The position numbers and the translations under genes were made by a program. Shown piece after piece: positions 47,146 through 57,439 of a stretch of 64,000 bases of DNA; positions within the stretch are counted from its first letter, which is position 1; every line of letters starts with the position of its first letter. Origin of the DNA: Phytophthora sp. 'mugwort' (Eukaryota; Oomycota; Peronosporomycetes; Peronosporales; Peronosporaceae); NCBI GenBank assembly GCA_033558025.1, contig JAUCEF010000007.1:9486001-9550000 (forward strand). The letters run 5' to 3'. The notes under the pieces are model-generated. The model did no database searches. It was not told where the DNA came from and worked only from the letters and a program-made list of their open reading frames with translations.

Positions 47146-47681
47146 TGTAATGATGTGGGGCGGAGGAGAAGGAGAAGGAGTTGTCGAGTAGGAAGGAAAT
47201 TTGGAAGTGATTCATTTTGGGCGGTCCTTAGTTCGCTAGCGCCATATCTAAGCCGCCATGGAGGCTCTTGTGTGTCCTTTGTGCCACGCTGGATATTCTC
47301 CGCACGGTGACCAACCATTCCTCTACATCACATGCAAACCTACACGTCACACTCTATTGACTATCTGACTGGCTGGAGACTCTGGGACATTCTCTGGTTT
47401 CGTCATCATGATAATGATTGCGTGTACCATGAGTGTAGTTCACATACGTGATCCTTGGAAGATGTCGTGGTGTCGCGCGGCGCCTCCTTATGTGCAATTT
47501 ATGCAAAATGTGTAAAATAAAATGTGTTATCGATGGGACTCGAACCCGTGACCTTTGCCTTGGACGATAGAAACTTTACGTCTGCACCAGACTGTGCGTA
47601 TATCGATTGTGTCGGGACCAAAGGTTTTACCCTTACGTAACCGATGTAAAATGTGTCGTAATTGCAAACCACATCCTTACA
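47146..47681 (-). repeat. 5' LTR of the chromodomain gypsy element
   Basis: 536 bp, matching 40964-41497 except for two 1-bp indels near 47630-47635 (ACCCTTACG against ACCTTCG). It carries the same A/B-box-like pair (47579-47589 and 47537-47545). Confidence 0.95.
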
Positions 47682-47686
47682 TAACA

Positions 47687-48540
47687 TGCCCCATGCTCGT
47701 GTTCTCAGCGTTTTCTCTGATCAAATGTGTTCTGGTCGTCGGGGTAGGCAGTTCTCAGAGCTACACCCATAGTGGGTTGATGGCGAAGAAGAACGTAAAA
47801 ATCGTCGCTCATTATCGATGTATATACTCTATCGCTGTTTTTTCCTGCTAAATCCACCCTTCTTAAATTTGTGTAGCTGATGCCGCTGGAGCATTTGAGA
47901 TAGAATGCTCCAGGATTCCTGAAGCCCACCTACCCTTCCCGCTAGGCTATAATCCCTGGATCTGGACGTGTCATGATGACATCGATTGATAGAATCGATG
48001 TGGTCGAGAGTACGGCGCTAGCTGCTGCAATAAGTCGATTCTTTATAAGCCGATGCGATTTGATTATTCTTTGGAGAGTGCATTGGAGAAGATATGTGAT
48101 AGTTTGTTCAAAGCTATCGACACGGTAGTTGGTCAGATCATCATAGCCTGTTATCGTAATTATTTTTAGTATGCTTCCGTAGTCCTCGCTTTTCATGTTT
48201 TGGATCAGTTGCACTAAAGCAGACGACGACGCAACCGAAGGGATCAATGGAACAGCCGGCTTTGCGGGTTGGGCACTATCTGCGACGATAGGACGCTTTA
48301 CCAGCTTTTCTTGCTCGTGTTCTGGACGTCGAATTTCCTTACCGTCACCTTCAGGGAGCAGCTAGCAAGTTGCTAGTAGCAACAGGCAGGGCTGCAAAAA
48401 CACTGCGCAACGGGAGATTTACTATTCCGCTTGACAGTGCCGCTACCCTTTCTACCATGTGTGGTCCACCTCAGCATGATTGCAATATCGAAACGACAAA
48501 ACGCCTGCTTGAAGGCTCCACAGCCGCTGATGAGCTCGTA
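47687..48540. other. Spacer upstream of the Crypton, no gene recognised
   Basis: This stretch was next to the Crypton 5' end before the gypsy insertion. Minus-strand frames at 47705-47929 and 47942-48247 show no known domain. It may hold the Crypton promoter. Confidence 0.4.
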
Positions 48541-50848
48541 TCCGTGCGCGCATAGTTCCGAACTACTGTTGAGGGATCGAATTGACTAAGACGCCGACGT
48601 CACAGCACAGACCAAAGCACACCATGAGAGAGAGGAAGACGCATTCAGTTTAAGAATGCACTTGGTTTCGCAAATTCAGTTGAGAAACACCAGGAGAATT
48701 GATCGTGAAAAACATCGTCTTTTTTAGCGCACTGGTCCGAATCACCTATATCTTGACTATAATTAACGGCAGCAATGAGCCTTCTGCGTCGAACTCCTGC
48801 TGAAATACTCTGAGTTTGTGTGAGAGGCCATCCTCAAGTGCCATCAGCTCATGTTCTTGTTGTGGTGCTGTCGCCACCGGTTTTCGCTTACCCAGCGACT
48901 GCTTCGCGACGTGAACTCGCTTTTTTTCCGCGTTGCGAATACGTTTTGCAGTTGAATCCTTTGCTCGCATGTGCTTCCGTTCTTCTGTCTGTTGTCGCTT
49001 TACCTGCTTTAAAACGTCCTTTGCCTTTGTAACCTCTTCTCGCAGTGACCTAACAGCAGCAGATGCGGAGAGCAGCAGCTTCTTGCTCTTGTACACGACG
49101 TAATCGGTTTGCTTCTCTGCATGCGATACGTTCCGCTTTTGAAACCTCTTTTCGAATGCGTGCTTCCTGTTTCGCCTTCACCTTAGCGATAACAGCATCC
49201 GCTATCATTAACAACCCGCCATGCATGTAGTCATCAGGGCTACGAACGATTTTCTGCTTCTTTGGAAGACGTTTCGCAGTCATCTCTTCATAGTTAATGC
49301 TCAAAACTCGAACTTTATCGTGATCAAGTCTCTGTCGTTTTAGCTTGCGCTTTGTTCGGTCTGTCATGATCACAGTTGGCTCCACTTGAAGCAGCTTCTT
49401 CACCATGGTGGCTCCTGCATCGCCAACAATATGCTATAGTATCACAGTTTCTGAAAGCGGATATATACCGGTCTTTTCAAATCAATTAACAATATGTGCT
49501 CTTGCCAACGTTTTTGGAAACGCATTAGATGCTATCTCCACCATGTTCTCAGCCGCAACAGATCCACGAGCACCTCGAAACAGAGTTATTTGCTTGTCAA
49601 AATTCTTTTTGAAATGCCCAAAACGGACACGTCAAGAGGCTGCAGGAAGTGTGATGTGTGAGCTTGGAGAGCATAGAGATGTATGTCGTTACGTTTTGCA
49701 AACTCGAGCGTCTGTCGCGAGAAATGCCCTTTGTAGCCATCTATTATGACTAACACTGGTCGTTTGGGCGGAATAACGCAAAAACCATTCAAAGTACTGG
49801 ATAAAAAGAGAAGTCGCCAAGAACGACGACTTGCTAGATCCCAAAAGTGCTCCCTTCATCCCCCCAACAGTAAATTATGGTGTGACACTATCCCCCGGAA
49901 CAATGAGAAATGGTGGGACGAATGATCCATCGGCGTTAACGCAGACGAGAGCAGACACATTTGTGCGATCGTTAGACTGCAGTATGTTGGCTTTCATGCA
50001 TGTTCGATCGTTAGACGGCAATATGTTGGCTTTCACGCTGCCAATACCACTTTGTTTTGCGAACCTTGACCACACACTCCCGTTTCATCCAAGTTCCAAA
50101 TGCATTCTGAAGAAATAGGACTCAAACCATCCAATGTACTTTTCAGGTTACCAAAATGAGATTCAACCGTAGCAGTTGTCGATGCGGCAGCTTTGCATTC
50201 CTCCAGAGGCTGAGCCGTACGACGACTGAAAAACCTGGAGTACTCCTTAACAAAAACTTGCACGTATCGACGGGATGGGAAGGCATCACGTACAAGCCGC
50301 CGATACGGACTCTCCTCCAACACTTTTCGGATAAACCGCGCGAGCTCGTCCATGGTAAAGCACTGAGCTTTGGCTGTTCTATCAATAACGGCTGCCAATA
50401 TGCCCTCGATTTCACCTTCCTTCAGTGTAGCATCAGGACCATTCCATGCTGCACGCTCCAACGCTACCCGAAGTTCTCCGCATAATCTTGCATCGATCAA
50501 CTCCAAACGTGACGGCTGCTTCCCGAGTCGAGTGCTTCTTCGTCTTTACGGCGTCCATAGCAACTTTTAGGCGCTGTAGAGCGTCGTTGTCCATACTCGT
50601 CGCAGCTCACAACCTTGGCGATTTTCATTTTGACCGGGCGAAGTGAGCGCACTGGTCCAGTTTGACGGCTGCAGAAGATCGCAATCGAACGGGCTTCGAA
50701 GGGAGGCCCCTTGCTTATTTTCAGCCACTCAAAGCTCGCAACACAACGATGTTGCGATTCGATTGAACATAATGGAGTTTATATTAGAATTTGTATCGGG
50801 ACGGGGTGGTTCGAAACTGTGCATTGTTCGGAACTATGCGCGTACGGA
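48541..50848 (-). mobile_element. pogo/jerky-like transposon with TA duplication
   Basis: A 2.3-kb element. Its 23-bp terminal inverted repeats start TCCGTGCGCGCATAG (48541-48563, inverse at 50826-50848), match at 22 of 23 positions and are flanked by TA (48539-48540, 50849-50850), the target of the Tc1/mariner superfamily to which pogo belongs. A broken DDE_1 transposase gene fills the inside on the minus strand. Confidence 0.82.
48746..50594 (-). pseudogene. CENP-B/jerky-like DDE_1 transposase, frameshifted
   Basis: Starts at ATG 50594. An N-terminal helix-turn-helix (STREAAVTFGVDRCKIMRR, about 50540-50480) binds DNA in this family. After a frameshift near 50480 come CFTMDELARFIRKVLEE and ECIWNLDETGVCGQ (first catalytic D), then SALVCVNADGSFVPPFLIVPG (about 49960-49900), VLVIIDGYKGHFSRQT (second D) and HTSHFLQPLDVSVLG (about 49760-49620). 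The basic C-terminal tail (KRKLKRQRLDHDKV, KAKQEARIRKEVSKAE) fills 49406-48746. The catalytic aspartates can be seen but at least three frame changes separate the parts. A ~35-39-bp duplication at about 49966-50037 repeats the MKANIL/VKANIL-SNDRT segment. Confidence 0.85.
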
Positions 50849-50920
50849 TATCGCCCGCGGCGAAGCCCTACTTCAGCTTCGAGGGCCACTGTTCGGTAAA
50901 ACTCGCAAAATAAAATAACC

Positions 50921-51010
50921 CGCGCGAGTTAATGTGAATCAGCGCGTGCTAATGTGAAGCAGCGCGAGTTAATGTGAACCAGCGCGAGTTATTGTGAGTC
51001 GGTGCGATTT
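50921..51010. repeat. 20-bp tandem repeat, about 4.5 copies
   Basis: Units of the form AGCGCGAGTTAATGTGAAYC repeat head to tail with a few changes, shortly after the right end of the pogo-like element. Units are contiguous, with no spacers. Confidence 0.85.
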
Positions 51011-51396
51011 AAAATATCGTGTTGTACACGGACAAGCACCTCTAATTCACGTGTTTGTGCGCCGAAACGAAGTGTATTCAAGGTTAATGTCAACCATGAG
51101 GAGTCCGCAAAACGTAGCTAGAAGTAAGGATGAGCTTCCACAGGTGCCGACGTTGGCGATTGGTAACAATTTTTTTTTTTTAAATTTGTTGTTGAGCGAC
51201 AGGCGACGCCTGTCTCGATTTCATTTGTTGTTATTTCTTCGAGTGTACATTTGCTTGCTTCAGGGTGTTTACGCGGAGAGCGTTTAACCCCCCCAATCGG
51301 AGACGAAATAGGAAACCCACACAGCAAAGTCCGTGATATCACACAAGAACTGGCAACTTCACACAAGTAAGTGGCAGGCGCCGCACCGTGATTACT

Positions 51397-51627
51397 TGTA
51401 ACGGGGTTACATGAAGAGTGCCAAGTCACTCTTCAGAATGGTGTACTTAAGAACCCAAGTGATGTAGCAAACATCACTATGGCGTCACGGTAATGATGGC
51501 ACGGAGAGGTACCACAGATATGGTACAAAGAACTCAGAGCCACCCAATATGATAACAGCAAGGGTACTTTATAGGTGACTACTAGTTAGTATGTAGATGC
51601 ATTAAGAGGGGCCACTTATAAATATAT
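51397..51627 (+). repeat. 5' LTR, first part
   Basis: Its first ~84 bp match 59041-59125. It ends in an AT-rich TATA-like stretch (CTTATAAATATAT), where the MULE seems to have inserted. Confidence 0.6.
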
Positions 51628-51834
51628 CGGCAAGGTCGGACCCAGGTATGTACCTACACGTATTGGACAGGATAACGACCAGGTATTGACCAGGTCGAAG
51701 TTTTAATTTCCGTACCGTATTGTTGTTTTCTTCTCGCTCTGCCGTTCAGCCACCGCCAACAGCTCGGAGGTGACACGGCAGGCAGTTAGTTAGTCCTAAT
51801 CCCGCCGCTCTCGGCGCTACGACGCAGCGAGGTC

Positions 51835-54430
51835 ATGGCAAGAACGCACAAGACGCATCTCATCAAGAAGCAGATGGCAGAGGCTGCACAGATAGAGGAG
51901 GAGGCTCGCGTGGCCGAAGAAGCTTCAGGTCGGACGTGGCGAGTGCACGGACGCGTGCTGAGAAGGCAGAAGTTATGGCGCGCGCTCAACAGGCCCTCGA
52001 GTATGAGCTTGAACACCATGCTGGTGTTGCCGAAGGGAGCGACGAGGAGGAAGACGAGGATAATGCTGGAGATTCTAGGGAAGGTGACGAGAAAGGCTCG
52101 GGAGGAAGCTGAAAGTGCTGAGGAGGCCGCAGCGGAGATTGACGACATTGCCGTCGATGTTAACAACAATGAAGGCGACCCACCTGGTCCGGGGCAGAGT
52201 CGAAGCGGAAAGAAGCGCTCTGCGTACGAAGTTGAAGAAGCCAGCCTTGTGCACGTTCCGCCGTTCCAGACAGAGCACGAGTCGTGACCGATTTTCGACA
52301 AAAACCTGCGAGAGTACATGAAGCTGACACGGCAAGTCTTAGTTAGCAAGGAGGTGATCAAATATCGCCCGGCGTAACAATGCCATTCAATCGCAGGTGC
52401 AGTGTCGCGGCGTTAACGGGTCGGGAGATTCCACTCATTCCAACGGCGATGGAGCCATATAAGAGGAAATACATTTGCACGCATGGATGTCCAGAGCGAG
52501 AACGATCCACGGGGAAGGGGAACGTACACAAACTATGGGAGACTGTGTGTCCATTCCAGTTTCTTGCTCAAGTGGTATGGTGTGATGAGGGCTCATGGAT
52601 GGTCCAGGTGAGCGCGAAGTGTACAGTCACAACCACATCATCTCTAGTGACGTGTACAGGTCTTATCCAGGTATAAGACAGTTTGCAGCCGATTCTCCTC
52701 TCATGCCGGGTATTGAGAGATACGCAAGCAACTCCGATAAGCATTTACGATTATATCCGCTCCAATTCGAATCAGTTGGTGACCCCAAAGATGTCCACAA
52801 CATGATTTCACGCTTGCGGCGCAATGGTGAGTCAACAGTGATGCATCGTGATATTATTTGGTGTCGTTGTAAGCCTCACACGAGTGTTACGTTTAGGTGC
52901 GGCTATTTCAGATGAAGGTGCTTTCGCGGAGACCTTGGTGAACTTCATTATGGAATTGCCTACGAATGTGGCGACAGTGAACTAAAGCGCGAATGGTAAT
53001 CTGGAGTCGTTTCGATATCAACGGACATATGCGCACAACGTTCGACCATTTCCCGGAGGTGCTCCAGATGGATTGTACTCACAAAACGAACGAGTGAGTA
53101 TCTCATGAAGTTTCTTTGGTTGTAACAGACAGGCATCGAACAGGTGTTAACCAGATATTTAACCAGATATTTCCCATGTATTCGTGTTCAGATACGACTA
53201 TCAACTACTGACAATAGTTGTGATGGATCAATTTGAACGCGGACAGCCAGTCCAGTACTCGATGTTGCAGACGACAGCTGACTGGCACATAGCTAAGAGC
53301 TTGACCACTTCAAACGCGCAAACAAGCACTGGCGATTGGGTGCGGATCGTCATCATGGATAAGGACATGCGGGAAGTAGACGTGATCCGGCGCAAACTAC
53401 CCGACGCAAAGGTGTTCCTTTGCCACTTTCACGTCATCAAATGGCTAGATGGGCGCATCCGCCAGTCGAAGAAATTTGGCGTTTACCCAGAGGATGTGCT
53501 GACACAGCTGAGGCACTGTGTCACGAGCATGACGTACTCCAAAACCGAGGCTGATTACACCGCGCACCGCGGCGAGTTCGAGACCTGTCGAGGAGAGAGG
53601 GGCATACGGAGCTATGGGACTATTTCCTGAAAAACTGGGACGCCGTGAAAGACATGTGGGTAATGGTGTATAGGACTCAGCTCCCACATTTCAGCAACCA
53701 CACGAACAATCGTGTGGAGATTTTCTTCAGCAAGCTGAAACAGCATTTTCACGGCCAGTCTACCATGGGCTCGAGTCTGGAGGCCCTGTTGGCGTATCAA
53801 CGGAGAAAGGAGGAGACGTACTGAACGAAAGTGGAGATGCCTGGAACACTTCGTAACACCACATACAGCGATGAGATGAATATTGTCCTGAGTATGACAA
53901 GCAATGGGTGGCTGTTGCTTTCCACACGCAGTACAAGCTGGCAGTAGAACCTGACTTTATCAAAATTCACGTATGAAGACCCTGACGCCACCGTTACAAT
54001 TCACCACGGCACGGAGAGTATGGTTTACTAAGGAAGGCCGGGAATGTGACTGCGAATTCGCGCAGACGATGTGGCTCCCTGCCGACACACTATGCTCTAC
54101 GAGAATTTCTGTGGGGACCCGTTTGTCATCCCGTACGGTTCAATTTCTTCCAGGTAATTCCTGTTTTTTACAGGTTTTTTTTTCAGGTAGTGACCATTTT
54201 GGTAGTGTCTACCTGATGTGTCCCGATGTTATGATGCTACATCTTGTTCGCAGGTGGTACAGCCAGAGTCGTGTTTCGAAGGACAGCGTGACCGAGCTAG
54301 CTACACCTTTCGTAGCGAAGATTTTTAAACACGACTCTCAGAAGCGCGATGGGAAATTGACAGAGAGAGAAGTATCGCCGGGCCTAGCAAGCGTTCGCCC
54401 GCATAAGCCGAGAGTTGACGCAGTTTGAAG
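51835..54430 (+). pseudogene. MULE transposase with FAR1-type zinc finger, frameshifted
   Basis: From about ATG 51835 an E/A-rich start (IKKQMAEAAQIEEEARVAEE), then a FAR1/WRKY-like zinc finger (KYICTHGCPERERSTGKGNV, GCPF region reading CPFQFLAQVV, then SHNHIISSDVYRSYPGIRQ in another frame; 52460-52680). The MULE catalytic domain reads VLQMDCTHKTN, then after a 98-nt GT-AG intron (53094-53191) YDYQLLTIVVMDQF, VRIVIMDKDMREVDVI and LCHFHVIKWLDGRI (53190-53460). A SWIM-like zinc finger remnant (ECDCEFAQTMWLP, about 54038-54080) follows, and a second possible intron lies near 54152-54253. Stops and shifts break the frame in several places. Confidence 0.82.
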
Positions 54431-55201
54431 ACAATGCTTTTGAGAGCGCTATGTCTCACTTTGGCCAACAGTGGCTTAATCACCCTCGAGGGCGTGGTCC
54501 GATCGTCGAGCACGTGCACAAAGATTGGGGTGCCAACGACAACGGCAACATTGATGACGATGGCAACCCCAGCGACGGGAGTGCACCAGCAGAAGCGGGT
54601 AAAGCTGGCCACGGAGATGCTGGAGGCGGTGTCGATGCTGGTGGAGATGGCGAACGGCCAGGTGCTGGAGATTGATCTGGTGATCACTCCGATGAACCGC
54701 TCGCTCGGTCTGCTACAGCTGATGCTATTCGCATGAGAATGAACGGAGCCGCACGAAAAGTAGGACGCCCCTGATTAAATCGCGCCGAGCAACGGAAATA
54801 GTCTAAGGAAGCATTGGAGGAGTACAACCGAGGAATGCACCTGAGAGCGCTTATGAGAGAGAAATACGTGCGTGAGGTTGTTGCTTGTCTTCAAGAGGTC
54901 CTACCAAGACTGCAGAAAGCAGGATCGTTCATGGTTACGCATCAAGTGCGATTCCTGCCTAGTGTGAAGACTGTCGCATGGAGAGTTGATACGAGTTTTG
55001 TAGCAGAACGAGTGCTGTATCGCTTGCCAGAAGCTGTGATCGATTACGCTCTGCGCAGTCACTTGCTGGAAAACTTAAAGAGAACGGGGGAAAAGTCCCC
55101 GCTGAGACTATCGCGCTAGTTGGTGATGATGTTGACGAAAAGGATGTAGCAGTCATCGAAAAAATGGGCGAGTTTACGCGCGATCGGTTGGACTGAATGA
55201 A

Positions 55202-55883
55202 ATGGCTGTGGAATTGCAGGCTACATGCAGACAAGGGGTGAACTGCAGTGCTTGGATCTTAAACCAAGTTAGCCCGTTAGTAGAGGATCGTGCATCTTGG
55301 GGAGTCGTGGCAGAAGATCTGTTAACTTCTTGGCCGTATGCCGTTCTTCCTGGCATTGAAGTCGACCTAATGTACGCCGATATGTTTAGCTTCCACGCTG
55401 GTACGTGGCTTAATGATGACGCCGTATGAGCGTCCGCGGTATACCTGGAGCGGACATACAGCAACAACGCCACCTCGTTTCTTCCACCAGCTTCGTCTGC
55501 AGCAACAGACTCAAACGAAAAGGTTGAAGTGGTCTGAACAGCGACCATTCTGGAGATCCGTGTGTGTGGAAACCGACAGTACCGACTACGTTTTGCTGTC
55601 TTTGAACATCGACAAAAGCCACTGGTGTTGGCTCGTCGTGGATCGAAATGCCAAGAAACTGCACATGAATGACAGCGTGAACAAGAAGAAGACGAAGAAC
55701 CTGTTGGTGAGCATGGCCAACGCAATTATCAGGGATGTTGTGGGCGACAAGTACGACGTCGCTGTCTCGAAGACACCGATCCAGAAGGACGGTGACAGCT
55801 GTGGAGTCTTCGTTTGCCTGTACTTCTGGAAGCAAGTGTCAAGCGAGGCACCGACGTATGTGTCTGCATCCGGTGTAGCATAG
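55202..55883 (+). pseudogene. Ulp1-like (C48) cysteine protease of the MULE
   Basis: Ulp1 proteases remove SUMO-type modifiers; some plant MULEs (Kaonashi type) carry a Ulp1-like domain. Here FHAGTWLNDDAV (about 55390-55425) matches the WLND entry of the fold, but a stop follows at 55427 and a further frameshift lies near 55530. The rest is intact to the stop at 55883: SVCVETDSTDYVLLSLNIDK, then the catalytic His in SHWCWLVVDRN, Asp in HMNDSVN, and Gln and Cys in PIQKDGDSCGVFVCLYF. All four active-site residues are therefore present in a frame broken only at the N-terminal side. It starts about 0.8 kb after the transposase and may be part of the same transcript. Confidence 0.8.
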
Positions 55884-56257
55884 CTCCGTTAGGATATGCT
55901 ACTTGCTGTTTGGACCCGATGCATGCTGCAAGTAGCTAGCACGGAGTCGTCGAATGCATGTTGAATTAAACGTTCGCTTAATATATGGACAATACCTGGT
56001 GGATGCTCGGGCACTTCGCTCACATACCTGGCAAAAATAGTAGTGATCATATTGCGTTACTATCGGTACGTTCCGCATATTCCAGGCACTCATGCCTGTG
56101 GAATACCTGTAGCGCATCTCAGTTTAAATTACTTTCATCACGGTTTGCGCATCTCATCAAACCTGGGCAATACCTGCGCAAATACCTGGTCAATACATGT
56201 AGTGTGAAAAGAGCTCCCTTCCATTATACCTGGGCGCTAGACGCGTAATAAATATAT

Positions 56258-56433
56258 TCAGTCTTATTTTTACCTAATTTGGTAACAGTCCCCTCAGACC
56301 AGGGACTTGTGAACTGCTGTTCACTAATTGTACGCGCTCCGGAAGTCACACTTCCTGTGGGCACTTGGTACCACATGTAGTCAACCCAAGCCTACGCGGG
56401 TTACTACCTGAAACCTCTGAGGTCCTAGCAACA
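56258..56433 (+). repeat. 5' LTR, second part (proposed)
   Basis: The sequence after the MULE up to CTAGCAACA (56433), followed by TGGACCGGAATGAG (56434-56447), which could be the primer site. The 3' LTR is too short to test this part, so the assignment rests on gag lying directly downstream. Confidence 0.45.
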
Positions 56434-56599
56434 TGGACCGGAATGAGTTTCCCCATCTGAACGACTCACACTTCGGGTCCGTTCGTAAGATGACTGGCAT
56501 CTTTGGCATGGATACCTTGCGCAGCTTGGCATCATCAACGCAAGCTGAGCAGGTCGTGCGCATGACCGCGTTCGACATGTAAAGCGGGCCTCAAGGAAC

Positions 56600-57300
56600 A
56601 TGTTCGGAGCAACCTGCACGTTCCGGTCGCGGAGCCGAAACCGGTTCTACCCCAAGCCATTGAGGTTGAAGGTAAATCCATACGAGTGGAAGAAAAGTGA
56701 AAACATTAACTTCTGGGTGCGTGAAGTAGAGCCCGCAATGAATGCGGTTCTCATCTCTTCGGAGCACCTCCGGGTGGCTTTCGCCCTCTCCACCCTTAGC
56801 GGTTGTGCTAAGAGTTGGGCGTATACGCGGGAAGCGACAACGCCTAGATGCTTTGCATCCTGGGCTCAGCTGTGTGAGCATCTTAGAGCAGCGTTCCTCC
56901 CGGCGGACTACGAGTAACCCCGCGCCAGCGGCCGCGCTGTCTGTCATGTAAACAGAGAAGTCGCGAGCTGCACGAGTACATCCAAGAGATGCGGGAGCTC
57001 ACCGCATCCCTCGTCGGGAACTACTCCATGGACAGATCAAGGTGACGGTCTTCATGGACTAGGCCCGACCCGCACCCTGCGGTTTCGGGTGCAGGAAATA
57101 CTCTGGAAGACGCGACCCAAGTCGCCCTCCAAGAAGAATTAGTCACCGTCAGGCGCGCACGCCGACGGTGATGTGGCCAGGGGCAACGACATCAAGTCGC
57201 GGGGGACCAGCGGGAAAGTGCCATGGAATTGGGCTCGCCGATCAGCATGATATTCGCTACTATAGCTGTGGTAAGCTAAGGCGAATGGCACGTTCCTGCT
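56600..57300 (+). pseudogene. Gypsy-type gag, broken
   Basis: Gag domain with PKPLRLKVNPYEWKKSENIN, FWVREVEPAMNAVLISSEHL and ARSWAY-like AKSWAYTREATTPRCFASW, then QLCEHLRAAFLPADYE (to 56917). After a frameshift RELHEYIQEMRELTASLVG and VTVFMD continue (56960-57060). A zinc-knuckle remnant is seen at about 57250-57297 (YYSCGKLRRMARSC), where the first Cys and the His are replaced. The particle protein cannot be made in full. Confidence 0.8.
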
Positions 57301-57439
57301 GGAGGTAGAGGCGAAGGCGGCACACCAGGTTCTGAGCCGGATCGGAGAGGCGGTGTATCATACTCGTACTCGCACGAGTGAGCCGCCACCTCTCCTCAAC
57401 CATAATGGGGAGACGCACAATACCATGTGGAGGGTGTGC

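Larger units (their letters stand above)
40964..47681 (-). mobile_element. Young chromodomain Ty3/gypsy retrotransposon
   Basis: A complete 6,718-bp element on the minus strand with two LTRs, flanked by the 5-bp duplication TAACA (40959-40963 and 47682-47686). Order on the element strand: 5' LTR (47681-47146), primer site, small extra ORF, gag, pol (protease, RT, RNase H, integrase, chromodomain), polypurine tract, 3' LTR (41497-40964). The LTRs differ only by two 1-bp indels that I can see, so insertion was recent. Pol carries one in-frame stop and one frameshift, so this copy is probably non-autonomous. Confidence 0.95.
51628..56247 (+). mobile_element. Mutator-like element with Ulp1-like protease
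   Basis: A 4.6-kb segment carrying a MULE transposase and a downstream Ulp1-type protease on the plus strand. It is flanked by ATAAATATAT on both sides (51618-51627 and 56248-56257), a 10-bp repeat of the length MULEs make, although AT-rich and so possibly by chance. CCCAGGTA lies 13 nt inside the left end and TACCTGGG 13 nt inside the right end. CAGGTATT-type motifs cluster near both ends in inverted orientation. There is no long terminal inverted repeat. Confidence 0.6.

Noticed and set aside
48727..50657. 13-bp repeat AGCGCACTGGTCC at 48727 and 50645 as possible ends of the pogo-like element
   Set aside because: The copies are in direct, not inverted, orientation. The TA-flanked inverted pair at 48541 and 50848 is a far better fit.
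50921..51010. Possible CRISPR-like array
   Set aside because: Units are head to tail without spacers and the genome is eukaryotic; it is a plain tandem repeat.
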